32,789 nt of DNA from UBA3222 sp002363035. Lineage in GTDB: Bacteria; Verrucomicrobiota; Verrucomicrobiia; Opitutales; UBA9783. Shown piece by piece: positions 1 through 9,551 of this stretch (within the stretch, counting starts at the first letter, position 1; every line of letters begins with the position of its first letter). The translations under genes were made by a program, and so were the position numbers. The stretch is from contig CAMPCR010000006.1 of assembly GCA_946646575.1 (NCBI GenBank), forward strand, positions 1 through 32,789. Direction: 5' to 3'. Below the pieces are notes generated by a model. It did not search any database. It worked only from the letters and a program-made list of their open reading frames with translations, and was not told the origin of the DNA.

Positions 1-1160
1 GCTTTTCCGTCCTGTCCCAGCACCATCCCGAAGGGAGCATGGAACAGCATCGGAATCGGCTTTTTTTCGGCTTCGAACCACTTTTTAACGGTCAAAAACA
101 ACTGTTCGAAGTGGTCGCATTGGCGCGCATCCGTGACGTACACCATAGCGTCGGCGTGCAGCTGTTCCGAACGATACGCGACGGTTGCCAAATCGGTGGA
201 AGCGTAATTGGAAGCACCGTCGGATTTACGGATGATAAACGGCTGTTTGCAAAAACGCGGATGTTCCGGGTGGAAGACGACCAACGCGCCTTGGTCGGTT
301 TTCGCCAATCCGCACGCCTGTAGCGCATTATACACGGCTTCAACTTTGTCGCGATAAAACGATTCGCCGAGGACGTAATCGAACGTGACGCCCATGCGTT
401 GATAGATTGCTTCAAAACTTGCGTAGGAAATCTTGTTGATCTTCTCCCACAGCGCGAAATTTTCCGCATCGCCCTGCTGCAGTTTCACCAGTTCCTTCCG
501 TGCCGTTCCCAATGCCTGCGGATCGTCCTTGGTTCGTTGAGAACCTGCTTGGTAGAGGGCTTCCAGTGTCTCGACAGCAACTTCGGGTGCTTCGTTAAAG
601 TCGTATCCCGTGCGCTTGATTTCCGCCAATAAAATGCCGAACTGTGTGCCCCAATCGCCGATGTGATTGTCGCGGATAACGCTTGCGCCGCCGAACCGCA
701 GAAACCGTTGCAACGCTTCGCCGATAACCATCGAACGCAAATGTCCGACGTGCATGCGTTTGGCGGTGTTGGGCGACGAATAATCAACGACGATCGTCTT
801 ATCGGAAAAAACCGATCGAAAATGCCCTTCGTACTGTTCGGGCGCATGAAAACGCCGCAACCATCCGAGCATTGCGCGATCGGTCAGTTTGAAATTCAAA
901 AACCCTGCTCCCGCAACGGAAACGTCGAAATCTTTATTTTGCGCTGAAAACGCGTCGCACAATGTTTGCGCAACGCTTCTCGGATTTTGCCGCATTTTTT
1001 TGCAATACGCCAAAACGCCGTTCGCCTGAAAATCCCCGAAGCGCTCTTCGGCGGGGCGTAAATCGGGATCGAACGTTGCATCAAACGACGGCAATGTCGC
1101 CGCGATATTTTTCAGGGTTTTTTGCAGATATGAGCCGAGAGAGAAGGGCAGGGCGTTCAT
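1..1160 (-). CDS. argS: Arginyl-tRNA synthetase (C-terminus beyond the window)
   Basis: Charges tRNA-Arg with arginine in the cytoplasm (class Ia synthetase). The reverse strand is open from an ATG at 1160 to the window edge, giving 386 residues of a family usually near 560-590. The N-terminal Add1-type domain is followed by the signature SSPNTAKRMHVGHLRS, whose HVGH (about residues 137-140) is the HIGH ATP-binding motif. It continues into DNHIGDWGTQFG, which is diagnostic for ArgS. The last visible residues, GMVLGQDGK, begin the loop that replaces KMSKS in ArgS, so the tRNA-binding anticodon domain is outside. It is divergent from ftsK across about 140 bp. The start is the first ATG giving a full N-terminal domain; no strong ribosome-binding site is visible. 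Confidence 0.95.
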   Translation of the reverse strand, partial: MNALPFSLGSYLQKTLKNIAATLPSFDATFDPDLRPAEERFGDFQANGVLAYCKKMRQNPRSVAQTLCDAFSAQNKDFDVSVAGAGFLNFKLTDRAMLGWLRRFHAPEQYEGHFRSVFSDKTIVVDYSSPNTAKRMHVGHLRSMVIGEALQRFLRFGGASVIRDNHIGDWGTQFGILLAEIKRTGYDFNEAPEVAVETLEALYQAGSQRTKDDPQALGTARKELVKLQQGDAENFALWEKINKISYASFEAIYQRMGVTFDYVLGESFYRDKVEAVYNALQACGLAKTDQGALVVFHPEHPRFCKQPFIIRKSDGASNYASTDLATVAYRSEQLHADAMVYVTDARQCDHFEQLFLTVKKWFEAEKKPIPMLFHAPFGMVLGQDGK

Positions 1161-1302
1161 AAGTCCAAAGAAACAAACGACGACCGCTTTGAAAAGCAAA
1201 ACCTGCGGGTGATGCGCCGTTACGGGTGATGTTTGAACGGAAGCGTTTAAAGGAAAAGCGATTGCTTTAAAGTGCAAAATTCGCAACACTAAAGCGTTGA
1301 AT

Positions 1303-3771
1303 ATGAGCAACAGTGCCGTCCGTGTTGCGTCTTATAGACCGTTGCGTGGCTTTTGCCTGATACTGCTCGGGATTTTCATGTTGTTGGCACTGCTGGATTA
1401 TCACCCCGAAACGTCCCGATTTTATCAATTTCCGCCAGCAACCACCGAACAAGGCAACCGCTTCGGTTCCGTCGGCGTTTATTTTTGTTTTTATGCCTGT
1501 CGTTGGCTGGGTTCGGCGGTATGGCTGTTGCCGATTTATGCCCTGTGGGTCGGCGGATTGTCGTTGGCGGGCTTTGCGGGACACATTCGGCGCAAAAATG
1601 TGATTTGTTTTTTGCTCGCATTCCCGTTCGGAGGCGCCTGGTTCGCATTTTTGCAATATCTGCGTTGGGTACCGCCGAATTATCGTTTTTATTCGGCGGG
1701 TAAAGGCGGGCTGATCGGTTCCTGGTTGTTTGAAAGTTGTTTTCGAGATACATTCGGTTCCGTCGGTTGCGGATTATTGCTGACGTCGGCGGTATTTTTA
1801 CTTTTGGCGTCGGCGTTCGCAAACGCGGAGGACGTTTGGCGTGCATTTTTGTATGCGTTGCGGCGGATATCGAAATTTTTTGCCCGCCTGAGCATGAAGG
1901 TCGGTTTGAAAATCTTCAAAGGACGTCTTCCAAAATTGCCGTTCGGCTTTGTAACGCGTTGGTTTTTGAAGAAAATCGGTCGGTTTTTTTTGAAATTTTG
2001 GCGTCGACAACCGAAAACGGCGGGTGAAGGTGCTTTGGGGAAACCGATTGATTTATCCGAAGCAGGTGTGCCGCAAAATTTGGCAACGGCATATTATTCT
2101 AGAAAGTCGGCTCAAACGTCGGAAGATTTAGAGGAAACATTCGTATCGGATTCGGAAATTAAAACCGAAACGGCGCATGTTGAACAGATTTCTCCTCGTC
2201 GAATGCAACCGAAAGCGGATGTTTCGGAACCGACGGCGTTGGCGGATGGTGGGGCTTCGAAGGAGACGCGGTCGGAAGAAAAGGCCGAAAAACCGGCAAA
2301 AATTCCCGTTTTTGCGAGTGAAACCGTTGAAAAATCGACGAAGAATTTACCGTCGCACAGCGGTTCCTACCAACTGCCGGGGTTGGATTTGCTGAAAGAT
2401 CCGCCGCCGATTTTGAACGATGGCAACACGGAAGATTATTACGAAACCGCGAATGATTTGGTGCAAAAGTTGGCGGAGTTTGGCGTAGAGGTCAAAGTCG
2501 AAGCCATTCAGTCGGGGCCCGTGATTACGCGCTACGAGGTCACGCCGGCGCGCGGGGTGCGTGTTGAAAAAATCACTACCCTCGATAAAAACATCGCGTT
2601 AGGTTTAAAGGCGTTGTCGGTGCGCATTCAGGCGCCCGTTCCGGGCAAAGGTTGCGTCGGAATTGAGGTGCCGAACAAAAAGCCGTTGCCGGTGTGTTTG
2701 CGCGAAATTCTGGCGTCCAAAGCCTGGGAGCAGTCGGACGCGGAAATCCCGATTGTGCTCGGGAAGGAAGTCACCGGCAAACCGATTGTGGCGGATTTGA
2801 CCAAGATGCCGCATCTGCTGATTGCCGGGTCGACGGGTTCGGGAAAAACCGTGTGCATCAACGCAATTATTGCCTCTTTGCTGTTTCGCGAAACGCCGAA
2901 AAACCTGCGTTTCATCATGGTGGATCCGAAGATCGTGGAGATGAAGATTTACAACGATCTGCCGCACATGCTGATTCCGGTCGTCACCGATCCGAAACGC
3001 GTCCCCGGAGCTTTGAAGTGGCTGATCGGCGAAATGGAGCGGCGTTATCAGCTGTTTGCCCGTTACGGTGCACGCAACATCGCGACGTTTAACGAGAAAA
3101 TTGCGAAAGCTTTACCGTCGGAATTAACAAACAGCGATACGGAGCATTTGCCGTACATTGTGTGTATCATCGATGAATTGGCGGATTTGATGATGGTTGC
3201 ACCGGGGGACATCGAAACCTGCATCGCGCGCCTGGCGCAACTGGCGCGTGCGGCGGGTATTCATCTCATTATTGCGACGCAACGCCCTTCCGTGAATGTC
3301 ATTACGGGTATCATTAAGGCAAATCTGCCGAGTCGCATTGCCTTCAAAGTGGCTTCCAAAGTGGACAGTCGGACGATTTTGGACATGGGCGGCGCCGATA
3401 GTCTTATCGGCAAAGGCGATATGCTGTTTATCCCGCCGGGGGCGTCGCAACTCATCCGTGCGCAGGGTGCGTGGGTTTCGGATGACGAAATTACAAATCT
3501 TGTAGAATTTCTCAAGCGTAACGGCGCACCGGAATTCGCCGAGGACGTACAGCAACGCATTGAAGCGGAGACCGACGATGAAACGAATGATGCGATCCCT
3601 TCGGTAAGCGATGAAGACGCTTTACTCCCTCAGGCGTTGGAGATTTTAAAAACCGCCGACCGTGTTTCAACCTCCCTGTTGCAACGCCGTTTAAAAATTG
3701 GTTACAACCGTGCCGCCCGCATGATGGATGAGCTTGAGAAACGGGGTTTAGTGAAGAACGGGGAAGGGTAA
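1303..3771 (+). CDS. ftsK: DNA translocase FtsK/SpoIIIE
   Basis: Septum-anchored, ATP-driven DNA pump that clears chromosome termini at division. Four hydrophobic segments lie in the first 175 residues, then a basic stretch and an acidic Glu/Lys-rich linker (about 240-350). The alpha/beta motor domain follows, with Walker A GSTGSGKT (about 509-516) and a Walker B/DELADLMM segment near 620-631. The C-terminal winged-helix gamma domain (about 770-822) reads QALEILKTADRVSTSLLQRR, the element that reads polar KOPS-type sites. Length (about 822 residues) is normal. I chose ATG 1303; a TTG six bases upstream (1297) is in frame and cannot be excluded. It stands alone on the plus strand and converges with the SGNH gene. 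Confidence 0.95.
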   Translation: MSNSAVRVASYRPLRGFCLILLGIFMLLALLDYHPETSRFYQFPPATTEQGNRFGSVGVYFCFYACRWLGSAVWLLPIYALWVGGLSLAGFAGHIRRKNVICFLLAFPFGGAWFAFLQYLRWVPPNYRFYSAGKGGLIGSWLFESCFRDTFGSVGCGLLLTSAVFLLLASAFANAEDVWRAFLYALRRISKFFARLSMKVGLKIFKGRLPKLPFGFVTRWFLKKIGRFFLKFWRRQPKTAGEGALGKPIDLSEAGVPQNLATAYYSRKSAQTSEDLEETFVSDSEIKTETAHVEQISPRRMQPKADVSEPTALADGGASKETRSEEKAEKPAKIPVFASETVEKSTKNLPSHSGSYQLPGLDLLKDPPPILNDGNTEDYYETANDLVQKLAEFGVEVKVEAIQSGPVITRYEVTPARGVRVEKITTLDKNIALGLKALSVRIQAPVPGKGCVGIEVPNKKPLPVCLREILASKAWEQSDAEIPIVLGKEVTGKPIVADLTKMPHLLIAGSTGSGKTVCINAIIASLLFRETPKNLRFIMVDPKIVEMKIYNDLPHMLIPVVTDPKRVPGALKWLIGEMERRYQLFARYGARNIATFNEKIAKALPSELTNSDTEHLPYIVCIIDELADLMMVAPGDIETCIARLAQLARAAGIHLIIATQRPSVNVITGIIKANLPSRIAFKVASKVDSRTILDMGGADSLIGKGDMLFIPPGASQLIRAQGAWVSDDEITNLVEFLKRNGAPEFAEDVQQRIEAETDDETNDAIPSVSDEDALLPQALEILKTADRVSTSLLQRRLKIGYNRAARMMDELEKRGLVKNGEG

Positions 3772-3877
3772 GGGATGTGCGCTGATATCACGGTTGTGTT
3801 GACTTGGACTTTTTCTCGAAACGCAAAAAACGACCATTCAACGGTGATGCGCTTCCAACTCTTGTTGCTGAGAGGTT

Positions 3878-4768
3878 CTATTCCTTTATCTCGGAAATTT
3901 GTTGATTTTCTTTGAACCAATCGAGCTTTGCCAATTCATTCCCGAGCCAATTTGAGAATAATTCCGCACCTTCCGCATTTAAGTGGGAAGCATCGCGACA
4001 ATGTTCTTCGATTTGCTCGAGCAACGGCGACGGCGGACGTTCAAGCCAAACAAAACCTTCATCGAGAACGGCTTGTTTGATTTTATTCCAATCGACACCG
4101 CTGAGTTTATCTTCCAATTCATCCATTTCACGGCACGAAACCATGCGATAGGCGACGACTTTGATGTTATTGCGCTTGCACCACTTTAAATTTTGGACGA
4201 AGTGTTGGAAATCGGAAGAGCAGAAGGGTGAGAATGTAAACAGATTTCTGTACGAACGGAATCCTTGAGACCATAGGTCTCGATCGATTTTTTTTCCTTT
4301 CGTATGAATTGGCTCGATAAAAGGAGTACGCACTCTCTCAGAGAGAGTGGTATCCCACAACGATTTCAAGTGAAAACAAAATATCCCTGCGACAATAACA
4401 GAGCTATTCGAATCCTTTCTGATATCCAATGAAGTCAGACTTAAACACAAAATGCGCTTCCCGTTTTTTTTCATTCTTTCGGAAGCAATTTCCAATAACA
4501 GGCGATTAATACGACCATTATTCATTCCAAGATTGTACAACACCAAATTCCCTAAATGCGCTTGTAACGGCTTCTGTAAAAGACCAGCTCGGCATCTGGA
4601 ATCTCCAAGAAACGCAACGTCGTACCCCTGTTTCCCAAAAGTTTTCTCGAAAAAGAACAAATTTGTGACGGATTGTTCTTTAAAAATTTCAAAATCCTCG
4701 ATCAGAGGAAACAACACTATCGCGACGATTATTGTCGCAAATGTTCTGCTTCTCCTAAATAAATTCAT
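3878..4768 (-). CDS. SGNH/GDSL-like O-acyltransferase partner of MBOAT, membrane-anchored
   Basis: A 296-residue protein with an N-terminal signal anchor (about residues 8-22) and a predicted extracytoplasmic domain. FLGDSR (GDS at 55-57) matches block I, with the nucleophilic Ser. DASH near the C-terminus (Asp259, His262) matches the DxxH block V that completes a Ser-His-Asp triad. It follows the MBOAT gene with one base between stop and start, the AlgI/AlgJ or PatA/PatB type of pairing: the MBOAT brings an acyl group across the membrane and the SGNH protein transfers it to a glycan. The glycan target is inferred from the neighbouring polysaccharide cluster. Overall similarity to a named family is weak, so acyltransferase rather than esterase activity rests on context. 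Confidence 0.7.
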   Translation of the reverse strand: MNLFRRSRTFATIIVAIVLFPLIEDFEIFKEQSVTNLFFFEKTFGKQGYDVAFLGDSRCRAGLLQKPLQAHLGNLVLYNLGMNNGRINRLLLEIASERMKKNGKRILCLSLTSLDIRKDSNSSVIVAGIFCFHLKSLWDTTLSERVRTPFIEPIHTKGKKIDRDLWSQGFRSYRNLFTFSPFCSSDFQHFVQNLKWCKRNNIKVVAYRMVSCREMDELEDKLSGVDWNKIKQAVLDEGFVWLERPPSPLLEQIEEHCRDASHLNAEGAELFSNWLGNELAKLDWFKENQQISEIKE

Positions 4769-4769
4769 A

Positions 4770-6254
4770 TCAGAACTGAAAATAGATAAACTGCTTCCCG
4801 GGACCTCTCAGAAAAACACAAAGAAACAGAAAAATTCCCATGAACACCGCCTGTGCAAGAGGCGGAATTTTCAGCTTTTCAACGAGATTGAGATTTCTTT
4901 TCCGGCAGAACAACCAAAATGCTTCCGCCAAAAACAAACATCCGCAAACGAAAAGAGTGAAATAGATTCGTTTCGTGGACATCCTAACACCGATAAAGCC
5001 CCATCTGAAAAATTCTCCGAACGGGGCGCCGCCGGTGAAGTTGAACGAAAACATGGCTTTCAGCACTTCCAATGCTTGTGATAAGTCTTCGGAACGGAAG
5101 AAAACCCAGGCGACGAGAATTTGCACACTCGTTAGAAACCAGGCGAGTATTATTCCGAAAGAGCCTTTCTTTTTGAGTGTCGTACAAACTCCAAACAGAC
5201 GTTCGATGCTTGAAAACAATGCATGACATAATCCCCAACAGACAAATGTCCAGGCGGCACCGTGCCATAATCCCGACAGCCCAAGGGTAATCCATAAATT
5301 GCGATAGGTGCGCCACGTGCCGTTGCGACTGCCGCCGAGCGGAATATAGACGTAATCGCGGAACCATGACGAAAGCGATATGTGCCATCGTGACCAAAAC
5401 TCGCGTATGTCGGTAGAAAAATAGGGTGTGTTAAAATTCTTCATTAAACGCAATCCCATCCAACGCGCCAACCCTCGGGCAATATCCGTGTAGCCGGAAA
5501 AGTCGCAGTAAATCTGGAACGCAAAACCTAAAACAATAACCCACCACCAAAGAGCACAACTGGCGACGATAGAGTCGAAAGCCCTATCCACCACATAAGC
5601 CAAATTGTCGGCGATAACCATTTTTTTGAAATAACCCCAAATAATAAGGCACAGTGCCCGAAAACGTTCTTCTTCCGTTAACGATTTCGGCGTTTGAGTG
5701 ATTTGCGGCAGAAGATTGGAAGCGCGTTCAATCGGGCCGGCCACCAGTTGCGGAAACAGGGTCAGGTAGGTAAAAAAATGCAGAATATTCCTTGTTGGTT
5801 TGAGATCGCCTTTATAGACATCGATCGTATAGGACATCGATTGAAACGTATAAAAGCTGATGCCGATCGGGAGGATGAGGAAAAAATCCGGCAGATTAAC
5901 GATCAAATCAGCTCCCGTATAACCGAGAAAATGCAGAAAGTTGTTGATATTTTCAACGATAAACTCCGAATACTTGAACGTTCCGAGTAATCCGAGGTTT
6001 GTGAGCATCGAAAGCGTCAGCCAAAGCTTCTTTCGTCGTTTGTTCGGGCTGCCTTCAATCAACAACGCGGCGGCAAAATCAATCACGCCACTGAGGATAA
6101 GAACAAATAAATAGTACCAATTCCACCACCCGTAGAAAAACAGCGACGCCGCTAGAATATAACAACAACGGATTGTTGTGTGGTTTTTAACAAACGACCA
6201 AAGCGCAAAAAAACACGCAATGAACAGGACAAAAATCAGAGAGTTAAAGATCAC
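4770..6254 (-). CDS. MBOAT family membrane O-acyltransferase (AlgI-like)
   Basis: Polytopic membrane enzyme of 494 residues that moves acyl groups (usually acetyl) across the inner membrane for glycan modification. Conserved AlgI-type segments are GISFYTFQSMSYTIDVYKG (131-149), the block FWSRWHISLSSWFRDY (His291) and LSGLWHGAAWTF with the invariant MBOAT His331. The start is a GTG at 6254. It is the first possible start in this frame because an in-frame TGA lies at the end of the upstream GA tract, and GGGAGGG sits eight bases before it. It is first in a two-gene unit with the SGNH gene. Expression is probably governed by the GA-tract leader immediately upstream. Confidence 0.93.
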   Translation of the reverse strand: MIFNSLIFVLFIACFFALWSFVKNHTTIRCCYILAASLFFYGWWNWYYLFVLILSGVIDFAAALLIEGSPNKRRKKLWLTLSMLTNLGLLGTFKYSEFIVENINNFLHFLGYTGADLIVNLPDFFLILPIGISFYTFQSMSYTIDVYKGDLKPTRNILHFFTYLTLFPQLVAGPIERASNLLPQITQTPKSLTEEERFRALCLIIWGYFKKMVIADNLAYVVDRAFDSIVASCALWWWVIVLGFAFQIYCDFSGYTDIARGLARWMGLRLMKNFNTPYFSTDIREFWSRWHISLSSWFRDYVYIPLGGSRNGTWRTYRNLWITLGLSGLWHGAAWTFVCWGLCHALFSSIERLFGVCTTLKKKGSFGIILAWFLTSVQILVAWVFFRSEDLSQALEVLKAMFSFNFTGGAPFGEFFRWGFIGVRMSTKRIYFTLFVCGCLFLAEAFWLFCRKRNLNLVEKLKIPPLAQAVFMGIFLFLCVFLRGPGKQFIYFQF

Positions 6255-6262
6255 GCCTTGAG

Positions 6263-6269
6263 CCCTCCC
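6263..6269 (-). promoter_or_regulatory. Strong Shine-Dalgarno of the MBOAT gene
   Basis: GGGAGGG on the minus strand lies eight bases before the GTG at 6254. It fixes the MBOAT start despite the non-ATG codon. The leader frame that begins before the GA tract would, in one register only, be translated through this site and stop on the GTG itself. Confidence 0.7.
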
Positions 6270-6273
6270 AAAC

Positions 6274-6416
<143 letters not shown>

Positions 6417-6469
6417 TACTTGTATCAAATGCACACTATCATATAGCGGAAACTGTGTATGTTTTTTTA

Positions 6470-8383
6470 CTACACTGAAATGCGAAACAATTCCATCCAT
6501 CGTATCAGACTGATATATCGCCAAATAATATTGCTCCGCCAACCGTCCGTGCGGTTCCTGTCGGCAATCTTCTTCCAGTGCGCCCGTACAATTTCCGCAC
6601 GAACTCCGGGCAACTTATCCAAAACTTTACTGCTCAATATATGCGTCACAAAGGAAGCGTTTGCCAGAAGCCAACGCGATTCCGTCGGTGCATAGCCGAT
6701 TTTATCCTTACGCCAGGCAATTTCTTTCGGAACCCAATCTTCAATGGCTTTTCGCAGAATGAACTTTTGCCATCCGTCGTTTGAAATTAAATACTCCTCG
6801 GGCAATGTGTGGGCAAACTGCACCAACGGATCCCATAAAAACGGAACGCGGTTTTCGATCGAAAACGCCATGGCATTTTTATCATCGCTCCGCAATAAGT
6901 GCGGGATGCTGGTAACTTTGAGAGTCAGATTGAGTGCTTCGCGCAGAGAGTCGACTTTTGGCGGAAGCTCCAGCTGCGTTCTTAACGCGTATGGTCCAAA
7001 ACCAATGTAATTACCCCTTCCGCGAACCAATTTTCGATAAGCCGATCGAATTTTCGGAAAATCTTTAAGGTATTCATCAATAAAAAAACCGATCAATCGA
7101 GGTTTGTTTGCAGAAGTTTTAAATAAGCTAAAGGCGCGTTTCCATTTGTGCGATGTAAGCGAGCTTTGAAACGCATTCGACAGATAGGGCGCATATCCCG
7201 TGAACACCTCATCTCCGCCCTGTCCGTTAAGACTGACGATAAAGCCTTGTTTTTGTTGCTCTTCAAATACTTTATAACTTGCGTAATTAGAGGCGCCTCC
7301 GAAGAGTTCCTCCTGTTGGAGGATATAACGGTCGAAATCTTTTTCTAAATCGGTTGGCTGAATTTTTACTTTAATCAACCGAATGCCGCAGTGTTTGGCA
7401 ACGCACTCGGCGTAACCGGATTCATCAATTTTCGGATCGTCAGCCTGATAAGCGAATGCCGTGAGATTGGAGTGATATCGGGATGCAATAGCAGTGATGC
7501 CGGACGAATCAATGCCGCCCGATAAGTTGCAACAAACGGGGACATCGCTTGCCAAGTGCTTTTCAACACTTTCTTCCAACAAACGGCGCACCGTTTGAAC
7601 GCAGGTATTAAAATCAGGATGTTCTGCGCTTTCTGAATGGTCCCATCGAAAGTACTCATGTGTTTCACATGACAGACGATTATCATCCCTTATTTGCAGG
7701 GTTATTACATGTCCCGGTTTACACCGAACGATGTCTCTCAGAACGGTTGTCGGATCGTAACCGATATTTCCCGATACAAGATAGTTGATGCATTGTTTTA
7801 TGTTTGCTTTCCGACTGCATTCCGACAACTCCAACAGACAGTCAATGCGTGAAGAAAAAGCGAAAAAGTCGGCTGTTTTGAAAACATACAGCGGTTTAAT
7901 GCCATACGGATCCCGTGCCAAAATACACTTGTTTTCAACGCGATCAAAAAACGCAAACGAAAACATCCCTTCAAGTTCTTGCAAATTTTCAACTCCCACG
8001 TGAATTAAGTACTGCAACAGTACCTCCGTATCGCAATCTGTTTGAAATGTAACGCCTTGTTGCCCCAATGTTTGGCGAAGTGTTTTATAGTTATAAATTT
8101 CACCGTTAAAAATAATTACATACCGACCGTCACAGCTTTGCATCGGCTGATTGGAATGTGTATCTAAATCCAAAATCGATAGACGCTTGTGCATAAAAAA
8201 CACATTCCATGCTTCTTCGTAAGGTACTTGCGACTGCAGAAAAGTTTTTTGGGTTTCCCTGTGATACCCGTAAAAGCCCGTTGCATTCGGGCCTCTGAGG
8301 TGCATCAAAGAGGAAACTTTATTGGCAAACGCCTGCGTGACTTTGTAAGGCTTTGCGCTCAAAATCCCGAATATTCCGCACAT
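6470..8383 (-). CDS. Glutamine-dependent amidotransferase, asparagine synthase (AsnB/WbpS) family
   Basis: Transfers ammonia from glutamine to an activated carboxylate using ATP. The start is placed at ATG 8383 because this makes Cys2 the N-terminal nucleophile of a class II glutaminase (MCGIFGIL). A TTG six bases upstream is in frame but would bury the Cys. The glutaminase domain spans about 1-200, with FNGEIYN. The synthetase domain has the PPi loop LSGGIDSSG (about 287-295). AsnB proteins of this type inside O-antigen loci (WbpS) amidate uronic acid residues; because this cluster makes a diacetamido-uronate, that is the likelier job than free asparagine synthesis. It is last of the ten-gene block, 16 bases after the glycosyltransferase stop, and is followed by leader copy A. 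Confidence 0.88.
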   Translation of the reverse strand: MCGIFGILSAKPYKVTQAFANKVSSLMHLRGPNATGFYGYHRETQKTFLQSQVPYEEAWNVFFMHKRLSILDLDTHSNQPMQSCDGRYVIIFNGEIYNYKTLRQTLGQQGVTFQTDCDTEVLLQYLIHVGVENLQELEGMFSFAFFDRVENKCILARDPYGIKPLYVFKTADFFAFSSRIDCLLELSECSRKANIKQCINYLVSGNIGYDPTTVLRDIVRCKPGHVITLQIRDDNRLSCETHEYFRWDHSESAEHPDFNTCVQTVRRLLEESVEKHLASDVPVCCNLSGGIDSSGITAIASRYHSNLTAFAYQADDPKIDESGYAECVAKHCGIRLIKVKIQPTDLEKDFDRYILQQEELFGGASNYASYKVFEEQQKQGFIVSLNGQGGDEVFTGYAPYLSNAFQSSLTSHKWKRAFSLFKTSANKPRLIGFFIDEYLKDFPKIRSAYRKLVRGRGNYIGFGPYALRTQLELPPKVDSLREALNLTLKVTSIPHLLRSDDKNAMAFSIENRVPFLWDPLVQFAHTLPEEYLISNDGWQKFILRKAIEDWVPKEIAWRKDKIGYAPTESRWLLANASFVTHILSSKVLDKLPGVRAEIVRAHWKKIADRNRTDGWRSNIIWRYISLIRWMELFRISV

Positions 8384-8399
8384 ATACAATTTTTTTGGA

Positions 8400-9542
8400 T
8401 TATTTATTTGGATTTTTAGATTGAGATACTTCTTCCAGAAATTTCAAAAAACCGTCCGCTTCCGATTCAAAATTATATTTTGTTTCAAACGCTTTTCGAC
8501 CATTCATCCCCATCGTCCTGGCAACTTCTTTATTTTCATATAGGTAATCGATGGCATTGGCGATTGCTTGCGGATCGGAATCGACAACTAAACCGAGCGG
8601 GTGACCGTTGTTATAGACAAGATCTTTAAAAAATTCAGTCACATTATTCCCGCCAAGGATGATAGGGAGAGATAAAGCCATATATTCAAAGAACTTAGCA
8701 GGTGAAGAACCCGATTTTTCAAAAAACGCATACGAAACTACTGATGCAAAACATTCCCCCTGCAGATCTCTTATCACTTTTCTATTTGCATCGCGATAAA
8801 ATTCAACTCGACTCCAACCTGATAGTTGTCTGCAATATGTCTCATACGGCTTCCGTGCATTTGAGCCGCATAACGTCAATCTCACGTTCTTATGCTTACA
8901 AAGAGCGATAGCTTGAATGAGGATATGAATGTTTCTTGAGGTGGAAAAAGATCCTATATATAAGATGTGTTGTACCGCTTTATTATAGTTGGGAGGTTCG
9001 ATGCACCAGAATTGCCTTTTTAATGCATAATTATGTAATAAGTAACATTTTTTGCAGCCGAGAGCCGCCAACCAGTCTTTTATTCCGTTGCAAGGTGCGA
9101 TAGCTCCATCCAAATGCCTTACGATAAGTGGCGCTAACCACTTGAAGAGCCAAAACAAAATATGATGCAAGAACCATAGAGTTTTTTGGATCGGTCGTTT
9201 TTTTTCAAAATATACTTCATGGCAGTCCCAGATGACAGCACTGTCTCTTCTTTTGAGAAGAAGGGCTAACCATAGAAAATCAGGATCATGAAACACATAG
9301 ATATCGGCTTTTAATGCTTTTGCCTTGCGATATACCTCAAATGTTGAAAAAGTGACTCTCCTAAACTGTGTTTTGAACCTTTTTAATGCATGAACGTGAA
9401 TTCCTTCTTTTAATTCATCTGACTCTCCGTCGCAGACGACCAAATGAACTTCGTAATTCTGTTTTTCTGTTAGACATTCCTTCAAAAAAACTCGTTGATC
9501 GTTCCGTGTATGGGTGGTCGTTAAATTGCAAATTCTCTTCAT
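8400..9542 (-). CDS. Glycosyltransferase, GT4-like (GT-B fold)
   Basis: 380 residues. The N-terminal half has Rossmann-like strands (ADIYVFHDPDFLWLAL, VIWDCHEVYFE). The C-terminal half has ILYIGSFSTSRNIHILIQAI followed by the donor-binding region KSGSSPAKFFEYMALSLPII, the GT4 pattern with Glu in the EYMA segment. It is predicted to act at the cytoplasmic face, extending a lipid-linked oligosaccharide from nucleotide sugars. Hydrophobic patches near 120-145 could associate it with the membrane. It lies seven bases downstream of the WbqC gene in the same run. Donor and acceptor cannot be read from the sequence. Confidence 0.85.
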   Translation of the reverse strand: MKRICNLTTTHTRNDQRVFLKECLTEKQNYEVHLVVCDGESDELKEGIHVHALKRFKTQFRRVTFSTFEVYRKAKALKADIYVFHDPDFLWLALLLKRRDSAVIWDCHEVYFEKKRPIQKTLWFLHHILFWLFKWLAPLIVRHLDGAIAPCNGIKDWLAALGCKKCYLLHNYALKRQFWCIEPPNYNKAVQHILYIGSFSTSRNIHILIQAIALCKHKNVRLTLCGSNARKPYETYCRQLSGWSRVEFYRDANRKVIRDLQGECFASVVSYAFFEKSGSSPAKFFEYMALSLPIILGGNNVTEFFKDLVYNNGHPLGLVVDSDPQAIANAIDYLYENKEVARTMGMNGRKAFETKYNFESEADGFLKFLEEVSQSKNPNK

Positions 9543-9551
9543 GTCTTTCGT

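Noticed and set aside
3772..3877. tRNA-like T arm (AGAGG-TTCTATT-CCTTT) in the gap between ftsK and the SGNH gene
   Set aside because: No matching acceptor, D or anticodon stems could be formed around it, so it is probably chance or a very old remnant.
8384..8389. TTG start two codons before the asnB ATG
   Set aside because: It would place residues before the catalytic Cys2, which must follow the initiator Met.
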